A stretch of DNA of 10,285 bases, from NCBI GenBank assembly GCA_947478535.1, contig CANJXD010000173.1:1-10285 (forward strand), given 5' to 3'. Under the pieces are notes generated by a model. It was not told the origin of the DNA, ran no database searches, and saw only the letters and a program-made list of their open reading frames with translations. A program made the translations under genes and the position numbers. The stretch is from Acetobacteraceae bacterium. Lineage in GTDB: Bacteria > Pseudomonadota > Alphaproteobacteria > Acetobacterales > Acetobacteraceae. Numbering within the stretch: position 1 is the stretch's first letter; every line of letters begins with the position of its first letter. Below are positions 1 to 7,256 of this stretch, piece after piece.

Positions 1-577
1 CCGCCAGGCTGAACTGCACCAGCACGGGCCCCGCGATGTTCGGCAGCACCGTGCGCAGCAGGATGCGCGTGGTCGGCGCGCCCAGCGCCCGTACCGCCTC
101 CACGTAGTCCTGGTTCCGGGCGGACAACACCTCGGCGAAGCTCACCCGGATGAAGCCCGGCAGATACAGCACGGACAGCACCAGGATCAACGTCGCCGTC
201 CCCGGCCCGAGCAGCGTGACGACGAGCAGCGCCAGCAGCACCGGCGGGAAGCACAGCACCACATCGGCGCCACGGATCGCCAGGAATTCCGGCACGCCGC
301 GAAACCAGCCGCCGAGCAGGCCCAGCGTTGTGCCGATCACCGCCGCGATGATCGACGAGGCGAAGGCCACCGCGAGCGAGGCCCGCGCCCCCCAGATGAG
401 CCGCGACATCACATCGCGCCCGAATTCATCCCGCCCCAGCGGGCTGCCCGGCAGCCAGGCGGCCAGCCGGTTCGCCACATCCTGGCGCACCGGGTCCGGC
501 ATCGGCAGCAGCGGCGCCGCGAAAGCGATGAGGACGATGACGAGAACCGCAATCCCCGGCGCGTAGAGCCGCTTCAT
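1..577 (-). CDS. DppC-like ABC transporter permease, 3' end beyond window
   Basis: Inner-membrane permease of a peptide/nickel (Dpp/Opp) type ABC importer; pairs with the DppB-like protein encoded just upstream. I read 192 residues; the frame is still open at the left edge, and the family usually has about 280-300. Visible are an N-terminal membrane segment (about residues 6-25), the family motif PLGRDEFGRDVMSRL (46-60) followed by IWGARASL (61-68), three further hydrophobic stretches, and the EAA loop that contacts the ATPase (about 160-183: EAVRALGAPTTRILLRTVLP, then NIAG). The ATG overlaps the stop codon of the upstream permease gene as ATGA (574-577), and no good Shine-Dalgarno precedes it, so translation is probably coupled. 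Family assignment is firm; substrate is unknown. Confidence 0.93.
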   Translation of the reverse strand, partial: MKRLYAPGIAVLVIVLIAFAAPLLPMPDPVRQDVANRLAAWLPGSPLGRDEFGRDVMSRLIWGARASLAVAFASSIIAAVIGTTLGLLGGWFRGVPEFLAIRGADVVLCFPPVLLALLVVTLLGPGTATLILVLSVLYLPGFIRVSFAEVLSARNQDYVEAVRALGAPTTRILLRTVLPNIAGPVLVQFSLA

Positions 578-1524
578 GACCGGCTGATCCGCGGATCGAG
601 CGCCGCATAGATGAGGTCCATTGCCAGGTTGATCAGCAGGAACAGCCCGGACACCGTCAGCACGATCCCCACCACCATCGGATAATCCCGGCCCTCCACC
701 GCGCGCAGCAGCGGCGTCGAAAGCCCCGGCCAGTTGAAGACGTATTCCACCAGCACCGTGCCCCCCAGCAGCGTGCCCATCTGCAGGCCGAGCACCGTCG
801 TCACCGGGATCAGCGCATTGCGCACGACATGCAGGCTCAGCACGCGCGTCCTGGTCAGCCCCTTGGCGCGCGCGGTGCGGACATGGTCGCGCGACAGCGC
901 ATCGAGCACCGAAGCCCGCGTCATGCGGAATACCGTGGCCGCCAGCCCCTTGGCGATCGCCACCGCCGGCAGCGACAGCAGCAGCAGGTGCCGCGCCGGG
1001 TCCTGCGCCAGCGGCACATAGCCCCCGGCCGGCATCCAGCGGAGCGTCTGCGACAGCAGCAGGATCAGCAGCGTGCCGAGCACGAAGACCGGCACCGCCT
1101 GCAACAGCGCCGCGATGGACGACGCCGTGCGATCGAAGGCCCCCCCCGCCCCCACCGCCGCCGCCGTCCCCGCCGGGATCGCGATGGTGATGGAGAGCAG
1201 CGTGCCCGCCAGGATCAGTTCCAGCGTCCGCGGCAGGCGCAGCAGGATTTCATCCGCCACCGGATAATCATCGACCAGCGAGGTGCCGAGATCGAAGCGC
1301 GACAGCCGCGTCAGGAAGTCCCCGTACTGTTCCAGCAAGGGGCGATCCAGCCCCAGCCTTTCCCGCAATTCCGCCACCGCCCCCGGATCGGGCGCCGACC
1401 CGCCGGTGGAGAGCAGGATCTCCGCGGGATCGCCGGGCACCATGTGCAGGGCCAGGAACACGACCGTCGCCACCACCCACATCAGCAGGGCGGAAACGGC
1501 CAGACGCCGGATGATCCAGAACAT
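574..1524 (-). CDS. DppB-like ABC transporter permease
   Basis: First inner-membrane permease of the Dpp/Opp-type importer, 316 residues, full length for the family. It starts with a membrane segment (about 8-28) ending in the typical HMVPGDPAE motif (27-34). A periplasmic stretch carries LRERLGLDRPLLEQYGDFL (53-71). Further membrane helices follow, then the EAA loop (about 213-240: HVRTARAKGLTRTRV onward), EYVFNWPGL (260-268), RDYP (279-282) and the C-terminal signature DLIYAALDPRI (303-313). The ATG shares one base with the stop of the binding-protein gene (TGATG at 1524), and the stop overlaps the next permease start (ATGA), so the three genes are translationally coupled. A run of eight G on the coding strand (1140-1147) lies in frame here. 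Family call is secure; transported solute cannot be read from the sequence. Confidence 0.96.
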   Translation of the reverse strand: MFWIIRRLAVSALLMWVVATVVFLALHMVPGDPAEILLSTGGSAPDPGAVAELRERLGLDRPLLEQYGDFLTRLSRFDLGTSLVDDYPVADEILLRLPRTLELILAGTLLSITIAIPAGTAAAVGAGGAFDRTASSIAALLQAVPVFVLGTLLILLLSQTLRWMPAGGYVPLAQDPARHLLLLSLPAVAIAKGLAATVFRMTRASVLDALSRDHVRTARAKGLTRTRVLSLHVVRNALIPVTTVLGLQMGTLLGGTVLVEYVFNWPGLSTPLLRAVEGRDYPMVVGIVLTVSGLFLLINLAMDLIYAALDPRISRS

Positions 1525-3050
1525 CAGAAACCCGTATACTCCAGCATCGCGCCACTCGAGAGGGCGAGCGCCCCCGGCAGGGTCGAAAAACCCTGGATGC
1601 GCCGGTCCAGCCCATAGCCCTGCTCGCGCCAGGCGAGGCCGATCAGCGGCGCTTCCTCGATCGCGGCGCGCTGCATGTCGCGGTAGATCTCGATGCGCTT
1701 TGCCTGGTCGAATTCGGCCCGCCCCTTCGCCAGCGCCGCCACCGTGCGCGGCGCGCGCAGCCCGAAGCTGCGGCCGTGGGTGGCGGAGAGCGACGTATCG
1801 AGCACCACCGTCAGCCCATCCGGGTCGTTGAAATCCGCGGCCACGCCATGCACGGCGAGGTCATACTGCCCGCGCGTGCCCTGGCTGACGCGGGTGGACC
1901 AATCCACCAGCCGCAACTCCGCCCGGATCCCGACCGCGGCCAGATGCTGCTGCACCACCTCCGCCGTGTCCTTGTGCATGTTGAAGGCGGAGGTCGAGAG
2001 CAGCGTGGTGGAAAGCCCGTTCGGATAGCCGGCCTCCGCCAGCAGCGCCTTCGCGCGTTCGGGGTTGTAGGCCTGCCCCTTCGACAGCTCCGCATCCCAC
2101 CACGGCGTGCCCTCGACGATCGGCATGCCTTCCAGCACCCGGCCGCGGCCGGAGAAGGCGACGCGCACGATATCCTCGCGGCGGATCGCATGCCCGCAGG
2201 CACGCCGCACCAGCGGGTTGTCGAAGGGCGCGCGGGTGCCATTGAACAGCAGGTCCATGAAGGGACCCACCGTGCTGTCCAGCCGGAAGCGCGGATCGGC
2301 CTCCACCGCCGCCATCCCCGTCCAGGGCACGAACTCGATCATGTCGACATCGCCGGCCTGCAAGGCCGCGAGCCGCAGATTCTCATCCGCGATCACCGTC
2401 ATGCGGATGGTGCGGCTGCGCGGATTGCCCGGGATGAAATAGTTGGGGGAGGCCTGCAACTCGATCCAGCTGCCGCGTTCCTGGCCGGAGATGCGATAGG
2501 GCCCGCAACCCATCGGCGCGTTCATGTCCCGCGACCCGCGCCAGATGATCGGCATGTTGTAGTTCGCGAACCACACCGGCACCGTCGCCAGCGGCTCCTT
2601 CATCACCAGCCGCACCGTCAGCGGATCGGGGGTCTCCACCCGCTCCACCTGGCGCATCTGCACGCCGTAATAGGCGGTGGAGCGTTCGCTGGCGATCTGC
2701 TCGATCGTCCACTTCACGTCCTCGGCCGTCAGCTTCTCGCCATTGTGGAACACCACATCGGGTCGCAGCTTGAAGACCCAGGCGCCTTCCGCATCGAGCG
2801 CCCATTCCCGCGCCAGTTCCGCCTTCAGGTTGCCGCGTTCGTCGAAGGCGGTCAGTCGCCGGTGGATCAGCATCTTCACCATCCCCGCCGCGGCGCCGGT
2901 GGAGGGCCAGGGCTGCAGGTTCGGCGGCCACACCGAAAGCCCGAAGCGCAGCAGGCCCGGCCGCTGCTGCGCCTGGCCCGGACGCGACAGCATGGTGGCC
3001 CCAAGGCCGGCGGATGCACCGATGACGGTGCGGCGGGTCAACATCGGCAT
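1524..3050 (-). CDS. Dpp/Opp-type periplasmic solute-binding protein
   Basis: Extracytoplasmic solute-binding protein of the SBP_bac_5 family (peptide, nickel, glutathione or opine-like ligands), 508 residues, normal for the family. I start it at the ATG at 3050 because AGGAG lies five bases upstream and the protein then opens with an export signal; an in-frame TTG at 3137 would add 29 unsupported residues. The N-terminus MPMLTRRTVIGASAGLGA has a twin-arginine-like TRRTVI motif and a hydrophobic core, with likely cleavage near GQAQ (about residue 28), suggesting Tat export. Family features include LRPDVVFHNGEKLTAEDVKW, GCGPYRI, LAALQAGDVDMIE, FDNPLVRRACGHAIRREDIV and YNPERAKALLAEAGYP. It delivers ligand to the two permeases encoded immediately downstream. 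The ligand is unknown. Confidence 0.95.
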   Translation of the reverse strand: MPMLTRRTVIGASAGLGATMLSRPGQAQQRPGLLRFGLSVWPPNLQPWPSTGAAAGMVKMLIHRRLTAFDERGNLKAELAREWALDAEGAWVFKLRPDVVFHNGEKLTAEDVKWTIEQIASERSTAYYGVQMRQVERVETPDPLTVRLVMKEPLATVPVWFANYNMPIIWRGSRDMNAPMGCGPYRISGQERGSWIELQASPNYFIPGNPRSRTIRMTVIADENLRLAALQAGDVDMIEFVPWTGMAAVEADPRFRLDSTVGPFMDLLFNGTRAPFDNPLVRRACGHAIRREDIVRVAFSGRGRVLEGMPIVEGTPWWDAELSKGQAYNPERAKALLAEAGYPNGLSTTLLSTSAFNMHKDTAEVVQQHLAAVGIRAELRLVDWSTRVSQGTRGQYDLAVHGVAADFNDPDGLTVVLDTSLSATHGRSFGLRAPRTVAALAKGRAEFDQAKRIEIYRDMQRAAIEEAPLIGLAWREQGYGLDRRIQGFSTLPGALALSSGAMLEYTGF

Positions 3051-3055
3051 GATCG

Positions 3056-3060
3056 CTCCT
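3056..3060 (-). promoter_or_regulatory. Shine-Dalgarno for the Dpp-type binding protein
   Basis: AGGAG on the minus strand, five bases before the ATG at 3050. It decides the start in favour of MPMLTRR over the upstream in-frame TTG at 3137. Confidence 0.8.
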
Positions 3061-3111
3061 GGGTGTTGGAGAACTGTCTGCCAAAAACAGGCGGCGGAGG
3101 AGAATTTCACG

Positions 3112-3152
3112 CCACGCGCACTGGCTCCTGCTGTCAAGCGCCAAGCGCGTGG
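3112..3152 (-). terminator. Intergenic stem-loop between the two ABC operons
   Basis: Perfect 8-bp inverted arms CCACGCGC (3112-3119) and GCGCGTGG (3145-3152), extended inward after a small bulge by four more pairs (TGGC with GCCA), leaving a loop of about 14 nt. It begins three bases after the ATPase stop codon (3155-3157), in the 104-nt gap before the next operon. There is no U-run after it on the minus strand, so it is not a canonical intrinsic terminator. It could be an mRNA 3'-end or processing hairpin, an attenuating leader of the downstream operon, or a protein-binding operator. The structure is seen; the role is inferred. Confidence 0.5.
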
Positions 3153-3154
3153 TT

Positions 3155-4210
3155 TCAGGGCCTATCGAACACCATCACCGCATCCGGCGGAAGCGAAACG
3201 CGCAAGGATTGCCCCGGCTGGGGCATTGAACCGGTTTCCTGCCTCGGCATCCGAGCAAAGAAGTCGGCAAGGCCCGCGAAAGCCAGCCGCAGGCGGCAAT
3301 GATCGCCGAGATAGACGACCTCCTCCACCCGCACCGCGGTATCGCCGCCGGGCCCGATCACGACGCGTTCCGGGCGGATGCAGGCGAGCACCGGCCTGCC
3401 TGGCGCGCGGGACTGCGGCGTCGTCGCCAGCGTCGATCCGTCGGGCAGCAGCAGGGTCCCGGCATCCAGCATGGTCGCCGCGATCCTGTTGTTCTCCCCA
3501 ATGAAGCCGGCGACGAAGGCATTGGCAGGCGTCTCATAGACCGCCTCCGCCGAGCCGAGCTGCTGGATGCGCCCACCCTGGAACACGGCGATGCGGTCCG
3601 ACATCGTCAGCGCCTCGGACTGGTCATGCGTGACATAGACGATGGTGACGCCGAGGCTCGCATGGATGTGCCGGATCTCGAGCTGCAATTCCTCCCGCAA
3701 TTGCTTGTCGAGCGCGCCGAGCGGTTCATCCATCAGCACCAGGGAGGGGGAGAAGATCAGCGCGCGGGCCAGCGCCACGCGCTGCTGCTGGCCGCCGGAA
3801 AGCTGCTGCGGGCGCCGGTCCCCGAAGCCGGGCAGCCGCACCATCGCCAGCGCGCGCTCCACCCGCCCGGCGATCTCCGCCTTCGGCGTGCCGCGCACGG
3901 AAAGCGGAAAGGCCAGGTTCTGCGCCACCGTCAGATGCGGGAACAGCGCGTAGTTCTGGAACACCACGCCGATGCCGCGCTGATGCGCCGGCATGGTGTC
4001 GATCCGCCGCCCATCCAGCTCGATGGTCCCGGCACTCGGGTCCTCGAAGCCCGCCAGCATCATCAGCGTCGTCGTCTTGCCGGACCCGGAAGGGCCCAGC
4101 AGCGTCAGGAACTCGCCGCGCCGGATCTCGAGGTCGAGCCCCGCCACCACCGGCGTGCGGCCATCATAGGTCTTGGACACGCCCCGGAAGCGGACGATGG
4201 GTTCGCTCAT
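3155..4210 (-). CDS. PotA/CysA-type ABC transporter ATP-binding protein
   Basis: Cytoplasmic ATPase driving the spermidine/putrescine-type importer, 351 residues. All nucleotide-binding motifs are intact: Walker A GPSGSGKT (39-46), Q-loop Q85 in VVFQNYALFPHLTV, signature LSGGQ (137-141), Walker B VLMDEP (158-163), D-loop LGALD (164-168) and H-loop H195 in VYVTHDQSEA. The C-terminal part (about 235-351) fits a TOBE-type regulatory domain, with CIRPERVVI (277-285) and VYLGDHCRLRL (299-309). I start it at the ATG at 4210 (MSEPIVRFRGVSKTYDG), which overlaps the PotC-like stop as ATGA; an in-frame extension of 24 residues to 4282 lies inside that permease gene and looks non-coding. It is last in the operon. 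PotA/FbpC/CysA subtypes are hard to separate by sequence; the neighbouring permeases and binding protein favour a polyamine-type system. Confidence 0.96.
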   Translation of the reverse strand: MSEPIVRFRGVSKTYDGRTPVVAGLDLEIRRGEFLTLLGPSGSGKTTTLMMLAGFEDPSAGTIELDGRRIDTMPAHQRGIGVVFQNYALFPHLTVAQNLAFPLSVRGTPKAEIAGRVERALAMVRLPGFGDRRPQQLSGGQQQRVALARALIFSPSLVLMDEPLGALDKQLREELQLEIRHIHASLGVTIVYVTHDQSEALTMSDRIAVFQGGRIQQLGSAEAVYETPANAFVAGFIGENNRIAATMLDAGTLLLPDGSTLATTPQSRAPGRPVLACIRPERVVIGPGGDTAVRVEEVVYLGDHCRLRLAFAGLADFFARMPRQETGSMPQPGQSLRVSLPPDAVMVFDRP

Positions 4211-5013
4211 GGCGCGCGGCGGCTCCGGCGTTCGGCGCGGACCCGCAGCACCTCGCTCACCAGCAGGAAGGCCAGGGAACACAGGAACAGCAGCGTGGCG
4301 GCGGCGAGGATGGTGGGGGTGAGGAATTCGCGCACGCTCGCATACATCTGGCGCGGCAGGGTGAACTGCCCGGGCCCGGCCATGAACAGCGTGATGACGA
4401 ATTCATCGAGCGAGGTCGCGAAGGCGAACACCGCCCCCGCCGCGATGCCCGGCCAGATATTCGGCACGACGACGCGGATGAAGGCCGTAGCCGGCGATGC
4501 CCCCAGCGAGGCCGCCGCCCGCAGCAGCGTCGCATCGAAGGTCTGCAAGGTCGCCAGCACGGAGACGACGACGAAGGGCACCGCCACCACCGTATGCCCC
4601 AGCACGAGGCCCGGCAGCGATCCCGTCAGCCCCACCAGCGAATAGGCGAAGAACATCGCCGCCGCGGTGACGATATAGGGCGTGACCATCGGCAGCGTCA
4701 GCAGCGTGACCAGCAGCGCCTTGCCGCGAAACCGCCCGATCTGCAGCCCGAGCGCCGCCATGGTGCCGAGCAGCGTCGCCAGCACCGTGGTGCAGATCGC
4801 GACGACGAAACTGTTGCGCGTGGCCAGCACCCAGCGCCCGGCGGTGAGGAATTCCTCATACCAGCGCAGTGAGAATCCGCGCGGCGGCAGCACCATCAAT
4901 TCGGTGGGGGAGAAGGACAGCACCACCACCGCCACCATCGGCGCCAGCAGGAAGACCAGCACCAGCACGGTCAGTGCCGGCAGCAGGATGCGCGTGACGG
5001 GGCCTTCGCGCAT
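4207..5013 (-). CDS. PotC-like ABC transporter permease
   Basis: Second inner-membrane permease of the polyamine-type importer, 268 residues, normal for PotC/YdcV relatives. Hydrophobic segments run at about 9-33, 67-90, 99-125, 135-156, 187-207 and 233-255, consistent with six helices. The sequence SPTELMVLPPRGFSLRWYEEF (split here: SPTELMVLPPRG, then FSLRWYEEF) after the first helix is characteristic of PotC-type proteins. The EAA loop is at about 163-190, including LLRAAASLGA and VVVPNIWPG. The ATG at 5013 comes one base after the stop of the PotB-like gene, and its own stop overlaps the ATPase start as ATGA. No strong Shine-Dalgarno is visible, so coupling to the upstream gene is likely. 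It should form a heterodimer with the PotB-like partner. Confidence 0.95.
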   Translation of the reverse strand: MREGPVTRILLPALTVLVLVFLLAPMVAVVVLSFSPTELMVLPPRGFSLRWYEEFLTAGRWVLATRNSFVVAICTTVLATLLGTMAALGLQIGRFRGKALLVTLLTLPMVTPYIVTAAAMFFAYSLVGLTGSLPGLVLGHTVVAVPFVVVSVLATLQTFDATLLRAAASLGASPATAFIRVVVPNIWPGIAAGAVFAFATSLDEFVITLFMAGPGQFTLPRQMYASVREFLTPTILAAATLLFLCSLAFLLVSEVLRVRAERRSRRAP

Positions 5014-5014
5014 C

Positions 5015-6196
5015 TCAGGCCCGCATCCCGGGGCTCGCCGCCCCCCCCGTCAGCACCCGCGCCAGCGCGACGACGGCACCGCTCATCGCCAGCAGATAGG
5101 CGGACAGCGCCGCGGCCATGCCCCAGTTCACTTCCCGGTTCATGAAGTTGGCGATGAACCAGGCGATCATCTGGTCCCGGTCACCGCCCACCAGCGCCGG
5201 CGCCGTGTACATGCCGACCGCGAGCAGGAACACCATCGCGCCCCCCGCCATCACCCCCGGCAGGCTGAGCGGCAGCCACACCCGGAAGAAGCGCTGCGAC
5301 CCATTCGCCCCCAGCGAGGCCGCCGCGCGCAGATAGGTTCCGTCCAGCCGCTTCATCACGCTGTGCATCGGCAGCACCGCGAAGGGCAGCAGCACATGCA
5401 CGAGCGAGATCAGCACGGCGATCCGCGTGCCGACGATCTGCACCGGTGCCTCCAGCAGCCCCAACGCTAGCAGCGCATCATTCACCGGCCCTTCGCGTTG
5501 CAGCAGCACCACCCAGGCCGTGCTGCGCACGAGCACGGAGGACCAGAACGGAATCAGCACCAGCGTCAGCGCGATGGAGGACCACGGCGCGCGCAGCCGC
5601 GCGATGGTGCAGGCGACCGGATAGGCCAGCAGCACGCAGATCAGCGTGACCAGCAGGCTGATGCCGAGCGTTCGCCCGAACAACTGCCGGTACAGCGCCT
5701 CATCCGCCGGCACCGCCATCACCACGCCCTGCGGCGTCCGCGTCATGTCCATCGCGCGCAACATATACAGCGCCGTCAGCGGTCCGCCGGCGCGCTGCAC
5801 CATCGCCCAGGTCTCGGGCTGCGCCCAGCGTTCATCGAGCGCCGGCAGGGCTTGCGCATAAGGCGCTTCCAGTCGCCCCGCCGCCCGCGCCGTACGCAGC
5901 AGCAGCCCGCGCATGCCCGTGCGTTCGAAGTTCAGGCGCTGCGCGACATCGCCGATGCGCCGGTCCTCCAGCGCCTGGCCAAGCTCCGCCGCCATGGCCG
6001 CGAAGGCGGCTTCCGGCGGCAGGCCTTCGCCATCCCACGCCGCCAGCGCCGCCCGCGTCCGCGGCAGCGTCTCCGCCACCTCCCGGTCCGCGATGGCGGT
6101 GAACAGCGTGAGGCCCACCGGCAGCAGGAAGCTGCCGGCCAACAGGATCAGCAGCGGCGCGATCAGCAGCGCGGCGAGCCAGTTCGTGCGTCGCAT
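5015..6196 (-). CDS. PotB-like ABC transporter permease with long periplasmic insertion
   Basis: First inner-membrane permease of the polyamine-type importer. At 393 residues it is about 100 longer than typical PotB (about 285). The first helix (about 7-34) is followed by roughly 135 hydrophilic, partly helical residues (about 36-170, with LPRTRAALAAWDGEGLPPEA and RLNFERTGMRGLLLRTARAA), before the standard permease core begins at FGRTLGISLLVTLICVLLAYP (from 173, quoted in part). The core holds the usual helices and the EAA loop (about 287-314, YLRAAASLGANGSQRFFRVW then LPLSLPG). Its LRAAASLGA stretch is identical to that of the PotC-like partner, as expected of a heterodimer interface with one ATPase type. 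It starts 19 nt after the binding-protein stop; an eight-G run (5041-5048) lies near the 3' end. Similar long-loop permeases occur in alphaproteobacterial transporters from memory; the loop's function is unknown. Confidence 0.93.
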   Translation of the reverse strand: MRRTNWLAALLIAPLLILLAGSFLLPVGLTLFTAIADREVAETLPRTRAALAAWDGEGLPPEAAFAAMAAELGQALEDRRIGDVAQRLNFERTGMRGLLLRTARAAGRLEAPYAQALPALDERWAQPETWAMVQRAGGPLTALYMLRAMDMTRTPQGVVMAVPADEALYRQLFGRTLGISLLVTLICVLLAYPVACTIARLRAPWSSIALTLVLIPFWSSVLVRSTAWVVLLQREGPVNDALLALGLLEAPVQIVGTRIAVLISLVHVLLPFAVLPMHSVMKRLDGTYLRAAASLGANGSQRFFRVWLPLSLPGVMAGGAMVFLLAVGMYTAPALVGGDRDQMIAWFIANFMNREVNWGMAAALSAYLLAMSGAVVALARVLTGGAASPGMRA

Positions 6197-6215
6197 CGCC
6201 GCGCGCCGAAGCGCC

Positions 6216-7256
6216 TTACCGGTTCACCCAGGCGGCGAAGCGCTGTTCCAGGTCCGGCCCGTGTTCGAGCCAGAATTCGGTGTTGATCTCGAGCCCGCCC
6301 GCCTGATGGTTCGTCATCATCAGCGGGTTGCGGGCGCGCACATCCGCGTCCTGCGCCACCGCCGCCGTCACCGGGTTGATCGGCCAGGCCTTGGTCAGTT
6401 CCAGCAGCGGCGCCGGATTGGTGATGTGCTCGATCAGCCGCATCCCGGCCGCGGCATTGGCCGAACCGCGCACCACCGCCCAGGAATCGAAGCCATACAG
6501 CAGCGTGGACCAGCGGAGGTTGTAGCGCGACCCCGCGCGGATGCCGTTCGCCGTGCGGCCGACGAAGCCGAAGGCGTAGGCGACCTCGCCCGAATTCACC
6601 AGCTCGATCGGCTGCTGCCCGCCGGTCCAGAACACCAGGTTCGGCCGCAGCCGGTCCAGCGCCGCGAAGGCCCGCGCCTGGCCCGCCGGCGTCGCCAGCA
6701 CGCGATAGACATCGGCCGCCGGCACGCCATCGCCCATCAGCGCGATCTCCAGCGTCATCCGCGCGCCGCGCCGCAGCGTCCGCCGTCCGGGGAAGCGCTG
6801 CACGTCCCAGAATTCCTGGAAGGTCGCAGGCCCGGTCGGGTTGCGCGCCTCATCGAAGAATACCGAAAGCCCCCAGCCGATGGCCCCGGCGCCGCAGGTG
6901 CTGGCCCCGCCCGGCATGAACTTGCCCCGCGTCACCACGGACCAGTCGATCCGCTCGAAGATGCCGTCCTCGCAGCCGCGAACGAGGTCCGGCGCTTCGA
7001 CCATCACCACATCCCAGGTGACGTTGCGCGCCTGCACCATCGCCCGGATCGGGCCGACATTGTAGTCATAGGCCGTGTCCACGACCGGCCCGCCGGCGAA
7101 GGTGGAGAACAGCGTGCGCCGCATATGGTCCTGCAACGCGCCGCCACCGGCCACCACCGTCAGGTCCCGCGCCAGGGCGGGCGCCGCCGCCACGCCGAGG
7201 CCCAGCGCCATTCCGGCCAAGGCCCCGGCCAGGCGCATTCCGAGCATATGCTTCAT
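6216..7256 (-). CDS. PotD-like periplasmic solute-binding protein
   Basis: Extracytoplasmic solute-binding protein of the spermidine/putrescine (SBP_bac_8/PotD-like) group, 346 residues. The start at 7256 is supported by GAGGGAG eight bases upstream and by the TGATG overlap with the aminotransferase stop; 23 further upstream in-frame residues fall inside that gene. The signal peptide is MKHMLGMRLAGALAGMALGL followed by GVAAAPALA, with likely cleavage after residue 29 before RDLTVVAGGGALQD. Two cysteines, C95 (LVRGCEDG) and C121 (GGASTCGAGAIGW), sit where related binding proteins carry a probable disulfide. Other family-like segments are FFDEARNPTGPATFQEFWD, FPGRRTLRRG, SGEVAYAFGF and WPINPVTA. 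Polyamine binders use acidic and aromatic residues, but I cannot read specificity reliably; the ligand may be a polyamine, another amine or an amino acid. Confidence 0.92.
   Translation of the reverse strand: MKHMLGMRLAGALAGMALGLGVAAAPALARDLTVVAGGGALQDHMRRTLFSTFAGGPVVDTAYDYNVGPIRAMVQARNVTWDVVMVEAPDLVRGCEDGIFERIDWSVVTRGKFMPGGASTCGAGAIGWGLSVFFDEARNPTGPATFQEFWDVQRFPGRRTLRRGARMTLEIALMGDGVPAADVYRVLATPAGQARAFAALDRLRPNLVFWTGGQQPIELVNSGEVAYAFGFVGRTANGIRAGSRYNLRWSTLLYGFDSWAVVRGSANAAAGMRLIEHITNPAPLLELTKAWPINPVTAAVAQDADVRARNPLMMTNHQAGGLEINTEFWLEHGPDLEQRFAAWVNR

Noticed and set aside
3051..3137. N-terminal extension of the Dpp-type binding protein from a TTG at 3137
   Set aside because: It would place 29 residues before the export signal, and AGGAG stands five bases before the ATG at 3050.
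3100..3137. TTGACA (3132-3137, minus strand) as a -35 box for the Dpp-type operon
   Set aside because: No acceptable -10 hexamer lies 16-18 bases downstream; the closest AT-rich stretch, TGAAAT, is about 22 bases away.
1776..3302. Plus-strand open frame of 508 codons opposite the Dpp-type binding protein
   Set aside because: Its translation is His/Arg/Pro/Gln-rich with no domain, while the minus strand encodes a clear SBP_bac_5 protein. It is an antisense shadow, as expected in G+C-rich DNA.
3299..4645. Plus-strand open frame of 448 codons opposite the ATPase and PotC-like genes
   Set aside because: Low-complexity basic translation, opposite intact Walker A, signature and EAA motifs on the minus strand.
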